Below, one piece after another: positions 43,040 through 50,820 of a DNA stretch of 64,000 bases; within the stretch, counting starts at the first letter, position 1; the number at the start of each line of letters is the position of its first letter. The notes under the pieces were generated by a model. That model was not told where the DNA came from. It searched no databases and was given only the letters and a program-made list of their open reading frames with translations. The stretch covers positions 1 through 64,000 of the forward strand of contig NZ_AZAC01000021.1 in assembly GCF_000931935.2 (NCBI RefSeq), in the 5' to 3' direction. A program made the position numbers and the translations under genes. The DNA comes from Dethiosulfatarculus sandiegensis. GTDB taxonomy: Bacteria > Desulfobacterota > Desulfarculia > Desulfarculales > Desulfarculaceae.

Positions 43040-44236
43040 TCAGACCAGGGCGCCCAGAGCCTCGACCAAACGGTCCATGCCCTTCTCGATCTGGTCCGGG
43101 GCGGTCACAAAGCTGAAACGCACGCATTTATCCTGACCAAAGGCCGCGCCGGGAACTGTGGCCACATGGGCCTCTTCCATGAGATAGGCCGAAAGGTCAA
43201 CCGATCCCTCAATAACCTTGTTCCCGAACTTTTTACCGTAAAATACACTCATATTGGGGAAGGCGTAAAAAGCTCCCTTGGGCGGAGTGCAGCTGACCCC
43301 CTCTATCTCCAAAAGCCTCTTTACGATGTAGTCCCGCCTTTGTTCATAAGAGGCGGTCATCTTGGCCACTTCGTCCTGCGGACCGGTAAGGGCGGCCAGG
43401 GCGGCCTTTTGGGCCACGGAGTTGGGGTTGGAAGTGGACTGACCCTGCAACTTGGAGCAGGCGGCTATCAAGGACTGAGGGCCGGCCATGTAGCCGATGC
43501 GCCAGCCGGTCATGGCATAGGCTTTGGAAACGCCGTTGATGGTTACGGTGTTTTCATAGATTTTGTCGCTTAAACTTGCGGTGGAGACGAACTTGGGACC
43601 GTCTGAAAACACGCAGGTTTCATAGATTTCGTCGCTGATCACAAGCACCCCGGCATCGGCGCAGATGGTGGCCAGGGCTTTAATCTCATCAGCTGTGTAA
43701 ACGCAGCCAATGGGGTTGCTGGGCGAGTTCAGTATCAGGGCCTTGGTGCGGGGGGTGATGGCGGCCTCGAGATCCTTTGGCGTGAGCTTGAAGTCATCCT
43801 CTTCCCGGCAATTGACAATAACCGGCTCTCCACCGGCCAAAATCACCATGGGAGGATAGGAGACCCAATAGGGTGCCGGCACCACAACTTCGTCACCGGC
43901 ATTCAAAAGCGCCTGCAGAACCAGGTAACCGGAATGTTTGGCTCCCACGTTGACCATCACCTGGTCAACGGAATAGTCAAGCCCGTTATCCCTTTTGAAT
44001 TTTTCCACCACCGCGGCCCGCAACTCGGGGATGCCCGGCACTGCCGTGTAACGGGTGAAGCTCTCATTAATGGCATCGATAGCCGCTTGGCGAATATGAG
44101 CCGGAGTGGGGAAATCCGGTTCTCCACCGCCAAAACTGATCACGTCAACACCACTTGCCTTCAACTCGGCCGCCTTGGCTGTAACCGCCAAAGTCGGAGA
44201 AGGCTGCACCTTTTTGATCTTTTCACAAAGCTCCAT
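43040..44236 (-). CDS. Class I/II pyridoxal-phosphate aminotransferase, probable aspartate aminotransferase
   Basis: 398 residues of the AspAT Ib type. It moves the amino group of aspartate to 2-oxoglutarate. The substrate-binding G-G-G-E-P-D-F motif is near 36-42, N-S-P-S-N-P-I-G near 169-176 and S-D-E-I-Y-E near 201-206. The PLP Lys sits in G-V-S-K-A-Y-A-M-T-G-W-R-I-G-Y (about 235-249), and the carboxylate-binding Arg in V-R-F-S-F near 374-378. A GGAGA site precedes the ATG, and a clear terminator follows, so it is a single-gene transcript. Aromatic or prephenate use cannot be excluded. Confidence 0.88.
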   Translation of the reverse strand: MELCEKIKKVQPSPTLAVTAKAAELKASGVDVISFGGGEPDFPTPAHIRQAAIDAINESFTRYTAVPGIPELRAAVVEKFKRDNGLDYSVDQVMVNVGAKHSGYLVLQALLNAGDEVVVPAPYWVSYPPMVILAGGEPVIVNCREEDDFKLTPKDLEAAITPRTKALILNSPSNPIGCVYTADEIKALATICADAGVLVISDEIYETCVFSDGPKFVSTASLSDKIYENTVTINGVSKAYAMTGWRIGYMAGPQSLIAACSKLQGQSTSNPNSVAQKAALAALTGPQDEVAKMTASYEQRRDYIVKRLLEIEGVSCTPPKGAFYAFPNMSVFYGKKFGNKVIEGSVDLSAYLMEEAHVATVPGAAFGQDKCVRFSFVTAPDQIEKGMDRLVEALGALV

Positions 44237-44382
44237 GTTATTCTCCAGGAGAACTGCGTTTTAGTTATCCAAAAAAACAGGATGACGTGCCCGGGACGAA
44301 CCCTTTAAAAGTCCCCGGCCCCATGGGCAGGCCTCCAGTTGTCAAATCCGGGAAAAAGGCCGTTTTCAGGCATCCGTACAAA

Positions 44383-44406
44383 CTGTCAGGATTAAACCCC
44401 TGACAG
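44383..44406 (-). terminator. Hairpin in the gap between the PilZ gene and the aminotransferase
   Basis: CTGTCAGG, an 8-nt loop, CCTGACAG: a perfect 8-bp stem about 60 nt past the PilZ stop. The T tract after it is short (TTTG), so it is a weak terminator candidate; the rest of the gap shows nothing else. Confidence 0.4.
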
Positions 44407-44466
44407 TATACATAAAAAAGACCCCCCTAAAAATCCACCTGATTTTAAGAAAGGGCCTGAATATTT

Positions 44467-44850
44467 TCAGTCTTTCTCACTACTGGGGTCAAAGGCCGGC
44501 TTTGAAAACTCGCTGGCCGCCTCATCCGGATTGGGGGAATTTAATAGCACCAGATTGCGTAGGTGCATGTAAGTATCTGGATCCATGGAAACAAAGTCAA
44601 TAGCAGTGCCATCAACCGTGCTTCGGGCGACCTTTCCCTCCATGAACAGCTCAACATCTGAAGCAGGATCATCCACAAGGCGAATAGTGACCGTACATTG
44701 TTGCCCTACTGTAAGGGGATGGGATCCAAGTACAAACACGCCTTTGTGGCTCAGATCCCTGGTAGTCAGATCCAACAGTTGAGCCCCGGTCACATTGACG
44801 TCGGCCTTGGCCGCAAAATTAACCCTTGTGCGCCGCCTTTTATTTGCCAT
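44467..44850 (-). CDS. PilZ domain protein
   Basis: 127 residues from ATG 44850, which has GGGAG eight nt upstream; the in-frame extension to 44943 lacks a site. The c-di-GMP binding signature is visible: K-R-R-R-T-R (about 4-9, the RxxxR part) and D-L-S-H-K-G (about 34-39, the D/NxSxxG part). A beta-barrel with I-D-F-V at about residue 87 follows, and then an acidic tail after about 105. It would act as a c-di-GMP receptor; its partner is unknown. It stands alone, divergent from the thi4 riboswitch. Confidence 0.85.
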   Translation of the reverse strand: MANKRRRTRVNFAAKADVNVTGAQLLDLTTRDLSHKGVFVLGSHPLTVGQQCTVTIRLVDDPASDVELFMEGKVARSTVDGTAIDFVSMDPDTYMHLRNLVLLNSPNPDEAASEFSKPAFDPSSEKD

Positions 44851-45370
44851 CTTTAAATCTCCCACTCGAAGCAGGGCTTTTCGGGGCGCCGATTTTCTCG
44901 GAGCAGCCCAGCTCCCCCGCAACAAAAAAGGGCCTGATTTCAACAGGGAGCCTTTTTTCAGAGCAGCTCTCCCCAGTGTGCCCAGCCTGGGTTAATCATA
45001 GCAAGCGTGGGGCCAACTAACAAGACGTGCCAAGCAAGCAACCACCTCGGGTAATTTATTTTTTTTCCAAATGTCCTACTTTGGAGATTATTTTTAAACG
45101 ACATTGGCCAACAGGATAAAAAGGGATTTGAAACAAAAACGCCCTGAATCCGGATATCGGCCCTTTTTCAGTTGAAACAGCCAAACTTGTTGACACAAAA
45201 CTATTTGGGGAGTATGCAAGTCACTTATCCGTCAAAAAATATTTTTTTTTACCAAGCCCGCAGATCAGGGCGGAAATTAAAAAAGGCGGAAAAAAAGTCA
45301 AGCTGACCCAAACCCCTTTGCCAAAACAACCATAGGCACTCCAAGGGTTTTTTGTCATGCTTAAAAAACC
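44851..45370. other. Long non-coding stretch between the PilZ gene and the TPP riboswitch
   Basis: No supported ORF. It is A+T-rich from 45050 to 45250 with several poly-T/A runs. It must hold the divergent promoters; one rightward candidate is listed separately at 45190. No terminator or repeat is clear. Confidence 0.4.
45190..45218 (+). promoter_or_regulatory. Candidate promoter of the thi4 leader
   Basis: TTGACA (45190-45195), a 17-nt spacer and TATGCA (45213-45218, 3/6). About 150 nt upstream of the riboswitch, so a nearer unseen promoter is possible. Confidence 0.35.
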
Positions 45371-45470
45371 GATTGCTGGGGGAGCTTCCTTTGGGAGGCT
45401 GAGAGTATGCCGGATAGGCCGGTAGAGACCCCTTGAACCTGTTGGATAATCCCAACGCAGGGAAGCAATC
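45371..45470 (+). ncRNA. Thiamine pyrophosphate (TPP) riboswitch
   Basis: The closing stem P1 is formed by GATTGCT (45371-45377) and AGCAATC (45464-45470). Inside are the invariant CTGAGA (within GGAGGCTGAGAGT) and the second thi-box CCTTGAACCTGTTGGATAAT. This fold binds TPP and shuts down expression of thiamine genes. It lies just upstream of thi4 and is followed by a terminator-like hairpin. Confidence 0.95.
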
Positions 45471-45493
45471 CGTGACCCGCATTATATTGAGGG

Positions 45494-45524
45494 CCGGATT
45501 CCCTGAAGGGCCGGTCCTTTTTCT
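45494..45524 (+). terminator. Attenuator terminator after the TPP riboswitch
   Basis: CCGG-ATT-CCC-TGAA-GGG-CCGG stem with a bulge, followed by TCCTTTTTCT. Position between riboswitch and thi4 points to transcription attenuation when TPP is bound. Confidence 0.65.
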
Positions 45525-45551
45525 ATTGGCCCTTCGGAAAGGAAAAGCATC

Positions 45552-46334
45552 ATGCTGGATGAAGTAACCATCACCAGAGCCATTATCGATCGCTACATGG
45601 AAAAGCTCCACGCCAACCTGGACCTGGACGTGGCTATTGTGGGCGGTGGTCCCTCGGGCTTGGTGGCGGGTTATTACCTGGCCAAAAAAGGCTATAACGT
45701 CGCCATGTTCGAACGCAAGCTCTCCATCGGAGGCGGCATGTGGGGCGGCGGAATGATGATGAATGAAATTGTTGTGCAGGAAGAAGCCAAGCGCATCCTA
45801 GATGAATTCGGCATTCCCTGCCGCGAATATGTGGAAGGCTACTACACGGCCGACAGCGTTGTTTCCACCTCCACTTTAACCTCCAAGGCCACCCTGGCCG
45901 GTCTTTCCGTCTTCAACCTGATCACTGTGGAAGACGTTATGGTCCGGGATAACAGGGTCAACGGCCTGGTGATCAACTGGTCTCCCGTTGAGATGGCCGG
46001 ACTGCACGTGGATCCCCTGACCCTGCGAGCCCGCTATACCATCGACGCCACCGGCCACCCGGCCGAGGTGTTGAACGTGATCTCCAAGAAGGTGGATGCC
46101 AAGCTCTCCACCGACACCGGCAAGGTGATCGGCGAGCGTTCCCTGTGGGCCGAAGTGGCCGAGTCCACCACCATCGAGAACACCAAAGAGGCCTTCCCGG
46201 GCGTGTACACAGCCGGCATGTGCGCCAACGCGGTCTTTGGCGCCCACCGCATGGGACCTGTCTTTGGCGGCATGCTTTTAAGCGGCGAAAAGGTGGCCCA
46301 GGTGCTGGACCGGAAGCTGCAGGAAGAGGACTAA
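45552..46334 (+). CDS. thi4: Sulfide-dependent adenosine diphosphate thiazole synthase
   Basis: 260 residues, ATG 45552 with AAAGGA 8-10 nt upstream. It builds the thiazole moiety of thiamine from NAD, glycine and sulfide. The FAD/NAD-type dinucleotide motif [10 protein letters not shown] (29-38) and G-G-G-M-W-G-G-G (60-67) are present. The position that in yeast Thi4 is the suicide Cys205 (C-M-D-P) is His here, in G-L-H-V-D-P (H152). That is the archaeal/anaerobe catalytic form that uses free sulfide and turns over repeatedly. Expression is controlled by the TPP riboswitch. Confidence 0.95.
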   Translation: MLDEVTITRAIIDRYMEKLHANLDLDVAIVGGGPSGLVAGYYLAKKGYNVAMFERKLSIGGGMWGGGMMMNEIVVQEEAKRILDEFGIPCREYVEGYYTADSVVSTSTLTSKATLAGLSVFNLITVEDVMVRDNRVNGLVINWSPVEMAGLHVDPLTLRARYTIDATGHPAEVLNVISKKVDAKLSTDTGKVIGERSLWAEVAESTTIENTKEAFPGVYTAGMCANAVFGAHRMGPVFGGMLLSGEKVAQVLDRKLQEED

Positions 46335-46383
46335 AACTTATCGCTGTTTTGTGACCCCCAGGGGCCCTATGGCAGTTTACGGT

Positions 46384-46437
46384 AAAACAAGGCTCTGCCC
46401 CTTTAGCTGTTCGGCTAAGGGGGCAGAGCCTTGTTTA
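46384..46437 (+). terminator. Bidirectional terminator between thi4 and the HIT gene
   Basis: AAACAAGGCTCTGCCCC and GGGGCAGAGCCTTGTTT form a long, nearly perfect stem with extra inner pairing; A and T runs flank both sides, so it can end the rightward thi4 and the leftward HIT transcripts. Confidence 0.9.
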
Positions 46438-46451
46438 TTAACAATGACCCG

Positions 46452-46883
46452 TTACTTGATCGCCTGGGAAATGGCCTTTGCGGTCTCTTCCAGGCCTTCG
46501 GTCTGGGGTTTTCTCTCGGAAGCGTGCCCCAGGGGCAGGCCGTCGTCATTCATACGGGGAATGACATGCACATGATAATGCATGACAACCTGGCCGGAGG
46601 CCTCTCCATTCAGCTGAAGGATGGAGACGCCGTCACAACCCAGGGCGTCCTTGGCCGCCCGGGCCACCTTTTTACTGGTCATGTGAACCGCGGCAAGATC
46701 ATCGGAAGCAATCTCCAAAAGGTTTTCAGCGTGGTTCTTGGAGATCACCAGGGTGTGCCCCTTGGTTGCCGGGCTGATATCGGCAAAGGCCAGGGTCTTG
46801 TCATCCTCATATACCTTGTGGCAGGGGATCTCACCGGCCACGATCTTGCAGAAGAGACAATCATCTTTGGTAATATAACTCAT
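46452..46883 (-). CDS. HIT (histidine triad) family protein
   Basis: 143 residues. Hint-type nucleotide hydrolase/transferase: C-L-F-C-K-I-V-A-G-E-I-P at 9-20 (with a C-x-x-C), D-I-S-P-A-T-K-G-H-T-L-V near 35-46, and the HIT motif M-H-Y-H-V-H-V-I-P near 99-107 with the catalytic central His. Such enzymes split AMP from amino or lysyl adducts; the physiological substrate is unknown. Its ATG overlaps the stop of the GAF/DHp gene by 4 nt. Confidence 0.93.
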   Translation of the reverse strand: MSYITKDDCLFCKIVAGEIPCHKVYEDDKTLAFADISPATKGHTLVISKNHAENLLEIASDDLAAVHMTSKKVARAAKDALGCDGVSILQLNGEASGQVVMHYHVHVIPRMNDDGLPLGHASERKPQTEGLEETAKAISQAIK

Positions 46884-47728
46884 TTATCCACCTCTTTTTG
46901 CATTTCAGGGCCGCTGTTGCCCGCGGCCGCGTCAACATCTATTATCTTCATTCCCTGAGCATAGGGTTTGGTCACATATTCACTCACCTGACTTATGCGG
47001 TGCACCAAGGAGCCTACCTTGTCCACTTCCCGGGACAACTGTATAAGGCTCTGATACAGGGGGTTTTCCTGAGACGAGGTGCGCAACAGTTTATCTATCA
47101 TAAGAGTCAAAGTGGTCACCGGCTGGGCCAATTCGTGACACGCGGCCCCTGCCATCTCCAGGGCAGCCTCTCGCCGCTCCATGCCCCTGGACTCGTCCAT
47201 AACCAGACAGGTTTCCATGCCAATTGCGATCTTGCGCCCCAGGCGGGAAAGAAAATCCGTCTCAAGCCCGGGCTCATACCGCTTAAGAGAGCCGCTTCCC
47301 AGGCAAAGCGCCCCCAAAAAATCCCCCCTGGACCAAAGGGGCAAAACTCCCATGGAGGCCGGTTTAGGGCTTTCCGGAAAAAAAGTCTCTATCAGTTCCC
47401 TGCCCACCCGGTTGCATAAAAAGGGACGCTCCAAATCCGAGAGAATTATCCTCAAATCCTTTCTGCTGCGCCAAAAACAATTAGCAGGCAGGGGCTTGTT
47501 CCGGGGGCCGCCTAAAATGCGCCATAAACGCTTGTGATCCCGGCAAAGGACCACGGTGACGGCCTCCAGATTATAGACCTCGCTTATGGTGCGGCAGAGG
47601 TCAGGCAAAAGCTGGTCAAGGCCGTGCCTGCCCAAGAGGAGGAATTCCACCTCGTCCAAGCGCTTCAAAATCTCTTCGTTGCGCTTGGCGTGCCTTAAAA
47701 GTTCACCCATTCTGCGGGGCGAAAGCAT
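46880..47728 (-). CDS. GAF (DUF484-like) protein with a histidine-kinase DHp helix but no ATPase domain
   Basis: 282 residues from ATG 47728, which has GGGAGGGGG just upstream; the longer TTG reading is less likely. An N-terminal helix (about 5-40) leads to a GAF-like domain (about 35-175, with V-L-P-L-W-S-R-G-D-F-L-G-A-L-C-L-G-S). Then A-A-C-H-E-L-A-Q-P-V-T-T-L (H198) reads as a histidine-kinase H-box, with a helix pair to about 265. The protein then ends: no N, G1, F or G2 box exists. It could be a phosphotransfer or dimerisation scaffold. It is coupled to the HIT gene. Confidence 0.75.
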   Translation of the reverse strand: MLSPRRMGELLRHAKRNEEILKRLDEVEFLLLGRHGLDQLLPDLCRTISEVYNLEAVTVVLCRDHKRLWRILGGPRNKPLPANCFWRSRKDLRIILSDLERPFLCNRVGRELIETFFPESPKPASMGVLPLWSRGDFLGALCLGSGSLKRYEPGLETDFLSRLGRKIAIGMETCLVMDESRGMERREAALEMAGAACHELAQPVTTLTLMIDKLLRTSSQENPLYQSLIQLSREVDKVGSLVHRISQVSEYVTKPYAQGMKIIDVDAAAGNSGPEMQKEVDK

Positions 47729-47818
47729 CGGCCCCCTCCCGAAAAACAATTTGGAAATATGCTCATGCTAGCACAGGGTTTTTAAGGCGGCAACTTAAGG
47801 TTGCCGCATGATTTTGAC

Positions 47819-47847
47819 TTGGGAGTACAACTTAAAACGCATATAAT
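47819..47847 (+). promoter_or_regulatory. Strong sigma-70 promoter
   Basis: TTGGGA (47819-47824), a 17-nt spacer and a perfect TATAAT (47842-47847). It drives the structured leader or small RNA before the AI-2E transporter gene. Start of transcription expected near 47854. Confidence 0.65.
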
Positions 47848-47853
47848 AAAACA

Positions 47854-48126
47854 AAAAAAACAGACCGCTCACGAGCGGCCCGTTAACGGGCTGTTAAAGC
47901 GCCCCCGAAAAACCGACGCTTTTCAAACACCCCGGAAAAGTCAGCCCTTTTTGGGCCCCCATTGGGGCAAACAGAGTGCGGGATCGCGAACATCACCCAT
48001 TAAGCGTAATTTCGGCTGATTGGCAGTAACAAAGTTTGAGTAATCAGCATCCGGTAAAATTCGGGAAGCCTTTGCCGGAAAGATAAAACTGGCCGCCTTT
48101 AAACGCGGCCATTCTTTCCTCTTTTT
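47854..48126 (+). ncRNA. Structured leader or small RNA, unidentified
   Basis: About 270 nt from the promoter to a terminator-like hairpin with no ORF. Hairpins visible: CCGCT-CACG-AGCGG (47865-47878), the palindrome GCCCGTTAACGGGC (47878-47891), a TTTTC/GAAAA stem near 47922-47942, GCCC/GGGC pairs around 47945-47968, and the final GGCCGC...GCGGCC stem. It does not show the marks I know for tmRNA, RNase P, SRP RNA or a common riboswitch. Either a free small RNA or an attenuating leader. Confidence 0.45.
48091..48126 (+). terminator. Terminator-like hairpin before the AI-2E transporter gene
   Basis: GGCCGC (48091-48096), 8-nt loop, GCGGCC (48105-48110), then ATTCTTTCCTCTTTTT. It sits about 60 nt before the likely ATG. 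The upstream GCGGCC at 47875-47880 could pair with the left arm and act as antiterminator (inference). Confidence 0.6.
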
Positions 48127-48187
48127 GGATTATCCTTTTAGCCTGCTGCCGCCTCTCGCGCCTTTAAGGCGGCTTTTGGAGATGCTC

Positions 48188-49303
48188 ATGCCCCATGGCG
48201 CCGATCCCAGGCCCTTTGACAACACCTGGACACGCTGGTTCTTTACAGTCTGCATCTTATTCATGGTCTACCTGGGCTATCTTCTGGTGGAGCCTTTTCT
48301 GGTTCAGATCTTTTTGGCCGTAGTTCTGGTTGTGGCCTTTGCCCCGCTCTACGCCTATTTTGAAAAACTTTTCAAGGGCAAAAGGGCCTTGGCCTCGGCT
48401 ATGGCCTGCATTGTGATCTTTATCATCCTGGCAGTGCCATTTTTCCTCTTGGCAGGCATAATCACCAGCCAGGCGCTTGACCTTTACAACACAGTGAGCC
48501 ATATGCTGATCAATGATCAGCTTCAACAAACCGTGCGCGACGGCCTGGGCAGGCTTACGCCTTACCTTGTCGAGCTGGAAGAACGCCTGGGCCTTGAACA
48601 GACAGATGTGCTGGAATATGTGGGCGAGTTGGTGCGGGAGGTGAGCAACCTTTTATACGCCAACCTCACCGGGCTGTTGAGGAGAGTCACCAGTCTTCTT
48701 ATCGGCACGGCCCTGGTGCTTTTTGTCACCTTTTTCCTGCTCATGGACGGCGAGGCCATGGGCGAGAAACTCATTGCCCTCTCTCCCTTGCCCAAGGGTA
48801 TGAACCAAAAAATCAAATCCGATATTTTAAGCAGCCTGAGGGCCACTTTAAAAGGAACCGTGGTTCTGGCCATGATCCAGGGCCTGGCCGGGGGGATGGG
48901 CTTTTATATCTTTGGTGTGCCAAACGCGCTCTTCTGGGGCACGGTTATGGTTTTTGCCTCGGTGGTGCCGTTGATCGGCACGGCCCTGGTCTGGGCCCCG
49001 GCCGGAACCTACCTCATTCTCACCGGCCATGTGGCCGGGTCCATAGGCATGATGATCTGGTGCCTTTTGGCAGGCCTCACCTGTGACAATATTCTGAGGC
49101 CCCGGCTGATAGCCGGCCAGGCCAACCTCCATCCCTTGCTGACCTTCTTCAGTGTGCTTGGCGGAATAAGCCTGTTCGGGGTGGTGGGGCTTATACTGGG
49201 GCCATTGGTTCTGGCCCTTCTGCTCTCCCTGCTCAAGGTTTATCAGCGCTTTTTTGTGGAAGAAAAACCAATAGAAATAAAGCGGAAAGACAAACTCGGC
49301 TGA
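48188..49303 (+). CDS. AI-2E family transporter (PerM/YdiK-like)
   Basis: 371 residues from ATG 48188, which has GGAG six nt upstream; an in-frame TTG at 48125 lies in the terminator tail and is less likely. About eight transmembrane helices with a large mid-protein soluble loop and a conserved G-x-x-x-G-x-x-x-F region (A-M-I-Q-G-L-A-G-G-M-G-F-Y-I-F-G-V) near 240. Family members export or exchange small solutes such as AI-2 or ions, but the substrate is usually unproven. glgC starts 13 nt downstream. Confidence 0.8.
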   Translation: MPHGADPRPFDNTWTRWFFTVCILFMVYLGYLLVEPFLVQIFLAVVLVVAFAPLYAYFEKLFKGKRALASAMACIVIFIILAVPFFLLAGIITSQALDLYNTVSHMLINDQLQQTVRDGLGRLTPYLVELEERLGLEQTDVLEYVGELVREVSNLLYANLTGLLRRVTSLLIGTALVLFVTFFLLMDGEAMGEKLIALSPLPKGMNQKIKSDILSSLRATLKGTVVLAMIQGLAGGMGFYIFGVPNALFWGTVMVFASVVPLIGTALVWAPAGTYLILTGHVAGSIGMMIWCLLAGLTCDNILRPRLIAGQANLHPLLTFFSVLGGISLFGVVGLILGPLVLALLLSLLKVYQRFFVEEKPIEIKRKDKLG

Positions 49304-49316
49304 AAGGTAAAATCAA

Positions 49317-50594
49317 ATGGCACGGATATTGGCCATCATCATGGCCGGCGGTAAAGGCGAGAGGTTAAGCCCACTTACCCGAGATCGTTCAAAACCGTCC
49401 GTCCCCTTTGGGGGCACCTACCGTTTGGTTGATATAACCTTGAGCAACTGCATCAACAGCGGGATCTATAAAATCATGGTCCTGCCCCAATACAAAAGCC
49501 AGTCTCTGGTGGACCACCTGGAGGCGGGCTGGAACATCTTTTCCTTTGCCCTGGGTCATTACCTGCGCATTGTGAGCCCCCAGATGCGCCTGGGAGAATC
49601 CTGGTATCGGGGCACGGCGGATTCCGTGCGCCACAATGCCTACCTCCTTGAAAGAGACGAATCCATAAGCGATGTGCTGATCTTAAGCGGCGATCATGTC
49701 TGCAAAATGAACTACAACCTGTTTGCCCGCTATCACAAACGCTTTGGGGCGGATGTAACCATAAGCGTGGTCGAGGTGGACAGGGAGCAGGCCAAGGACT
49801 ATGGAGTGGTGCAGGTCAACCCTGAATTCAGCATTCAGGGATTCATGGAAAAACCATCCAACCCGCCCCCCATCCCGGGGGATGAAGGCCATGCCCTGGC
49901 CAGCATGGGGATTTATATTTTCAAAAAAAGAGTGCTTTTAAAAATCCTCAAAGACATGCCGGGCATGGATTTCGGCCATGACATCATTCCCGCCCTGTTG
50001 GGGCGTTACAAGGTCAGGGCCTATCCCTACCGGGCCCACAATGTCATCAGCGACTATACCTTTGTGACTAAAAAAAACGGTCAAAGGGTAAAGGTCAGGA
50101 CCAAGTGCATGCCTGATTCGGGCTACTGGCGGGACGTGGGCAACCTAGACGCCTACTGGAACGCCAATATGGATCTTTGCGGAACCAACCCCTTTTTCAA
50201 CCTCTATGGCCAATTGTGGCCCATACGCACCTATCAGCGTCAGTTCCCGCCGGCCAAGTTTGTCCATTCCCAGGAAAGTTTCAATTCAACCAGGGTGGGC
50301 AAGGCACTGGACTCGCTGGTTGGTCAGGGCTGCATAATCTCGGGCGCAGTGGTCCGCAACTCGGTTCTATCGACCAATGTAGTGGTTCAATCCTGGTCCG
50401 AAGTGGATGAAAGCGTGATCATGGACAATGTGATCATAGGCCGCAACTGCCAGGTCAAAAAGGCCATAATAGATAAACAAAACCACCTGCCCCAGGGAGA
50501 AAAAATCGGTTTGAATCCCCTTGAGGACAGAAAGCGCTTCAAGGTTACGGAACGTGGAATCACCGTGGTTCCAAAGGGTTATTTCAAACCCTGA
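49317..50594 (+). CDS. glgC: Glucose-1-phosphate adenylyltransferase (ADP-glucose pyrophosphorylase)
   Basis: 425 residues. It makes ADP-glucose for glycogen. The N-terminal nucleotide-binding motif I-I-M-A-G-G-K-G-E-R-L-S-P-L-T (about 7-21) is followed by R-S-K-P-S-V-P-F-G-G-T-Y-R (about 24-36), and the glucose-1-P site E-K-P near 180. A C-terminal left-handed beta-helix (about 310-425, with S-V-L-S-T-N-V-V-V and I-I-G-R-N-C) closes the protein. AAAGG lies about 9 nt before the ATG. It shares a transcript with the AI-2E gene. Confidence 0.95.
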   Translation: MARILAIIMAGGKGERLSPLTRDRSKPSVPFGGTYRLVDITLSNCINSGIYKIMVLPQYKSQSLVDHLEAGWNIFSFALGHYLRIVSPQMRLGESWYRGTADSVRHNAYLLERDESISDVLILSGDHVCKMNYNLFARYHKRFGADVTISVVEVDREQAKDYGVVQVNPEFSIQGFMEKPSNPPPIPGDEGHALASMGIYIFKKRVLLKILKDMPGMDFGHDIIPALLGRYKVRAYPYRAHNVISDYTFVTKKNGQRVKVRTKCMPDSGYWRDVGNLDAYWNANMDLCGTNPFFNLYGQLWPIRTYQRQFPPAKFVHSQESFNSTRVGKALDSLVGQGCIISGAVVRNSVLSTNVVVQSWSEVDESVIMDNVIIGRNCQVKKAIIDKQNHLPQGEKIGLNPLEDRKRFKVTERGITVVPKGYFKP

Positions 50595-50652
50595 AGATTT
50601 GGACCTAAGGGTCTTGACTGATTGAGCTTCTTTTCGCCCAAGGCGGGCATCG

Positions 50653-50681
50653 TTGACACTTCTCCATGGGCAGGTTAGATT
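50653..50681 (+). promoter_or_regulatory. Candidate promoter for fabD
   Basis: TTGACA (50653-50658), 17-nt spacer, TAGATT (50676-50681, 4/6). A nested hairpin (CCACCC/GGGTG outside, ACTCA/TGAGT inside, 50686-50722) lies in the leader. Confidence 0.5.
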
Positions 50682-50820
50682 TGACCCACCCTGAAAGACT
50701 CATTTTGATTGAGTTTGCCGGGTGTTGGATAATTGCACATAAGCCCTTTTCATGGGCTTTAACTCCGGGCACACCCAGGCACACGGAGTTTTACAACCAA
50801 TACAAGAAAGGTAATAAGCC

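Noticed and set aside
45236..45249. Run of A/T at the end of the PilZ-thi4 gap as a terminator
   Set aside because: The T run has no stable stem next to it.
47854..48126. Identification of the structured leader as 6S RNA, tmRNA, RNase P or SRP RNA
   Set aside because: The 5' and 3' ends do not pair as in 6S RNA, and none of the conserved sequence blocks of the other RNAs is visible; left as unidentified.
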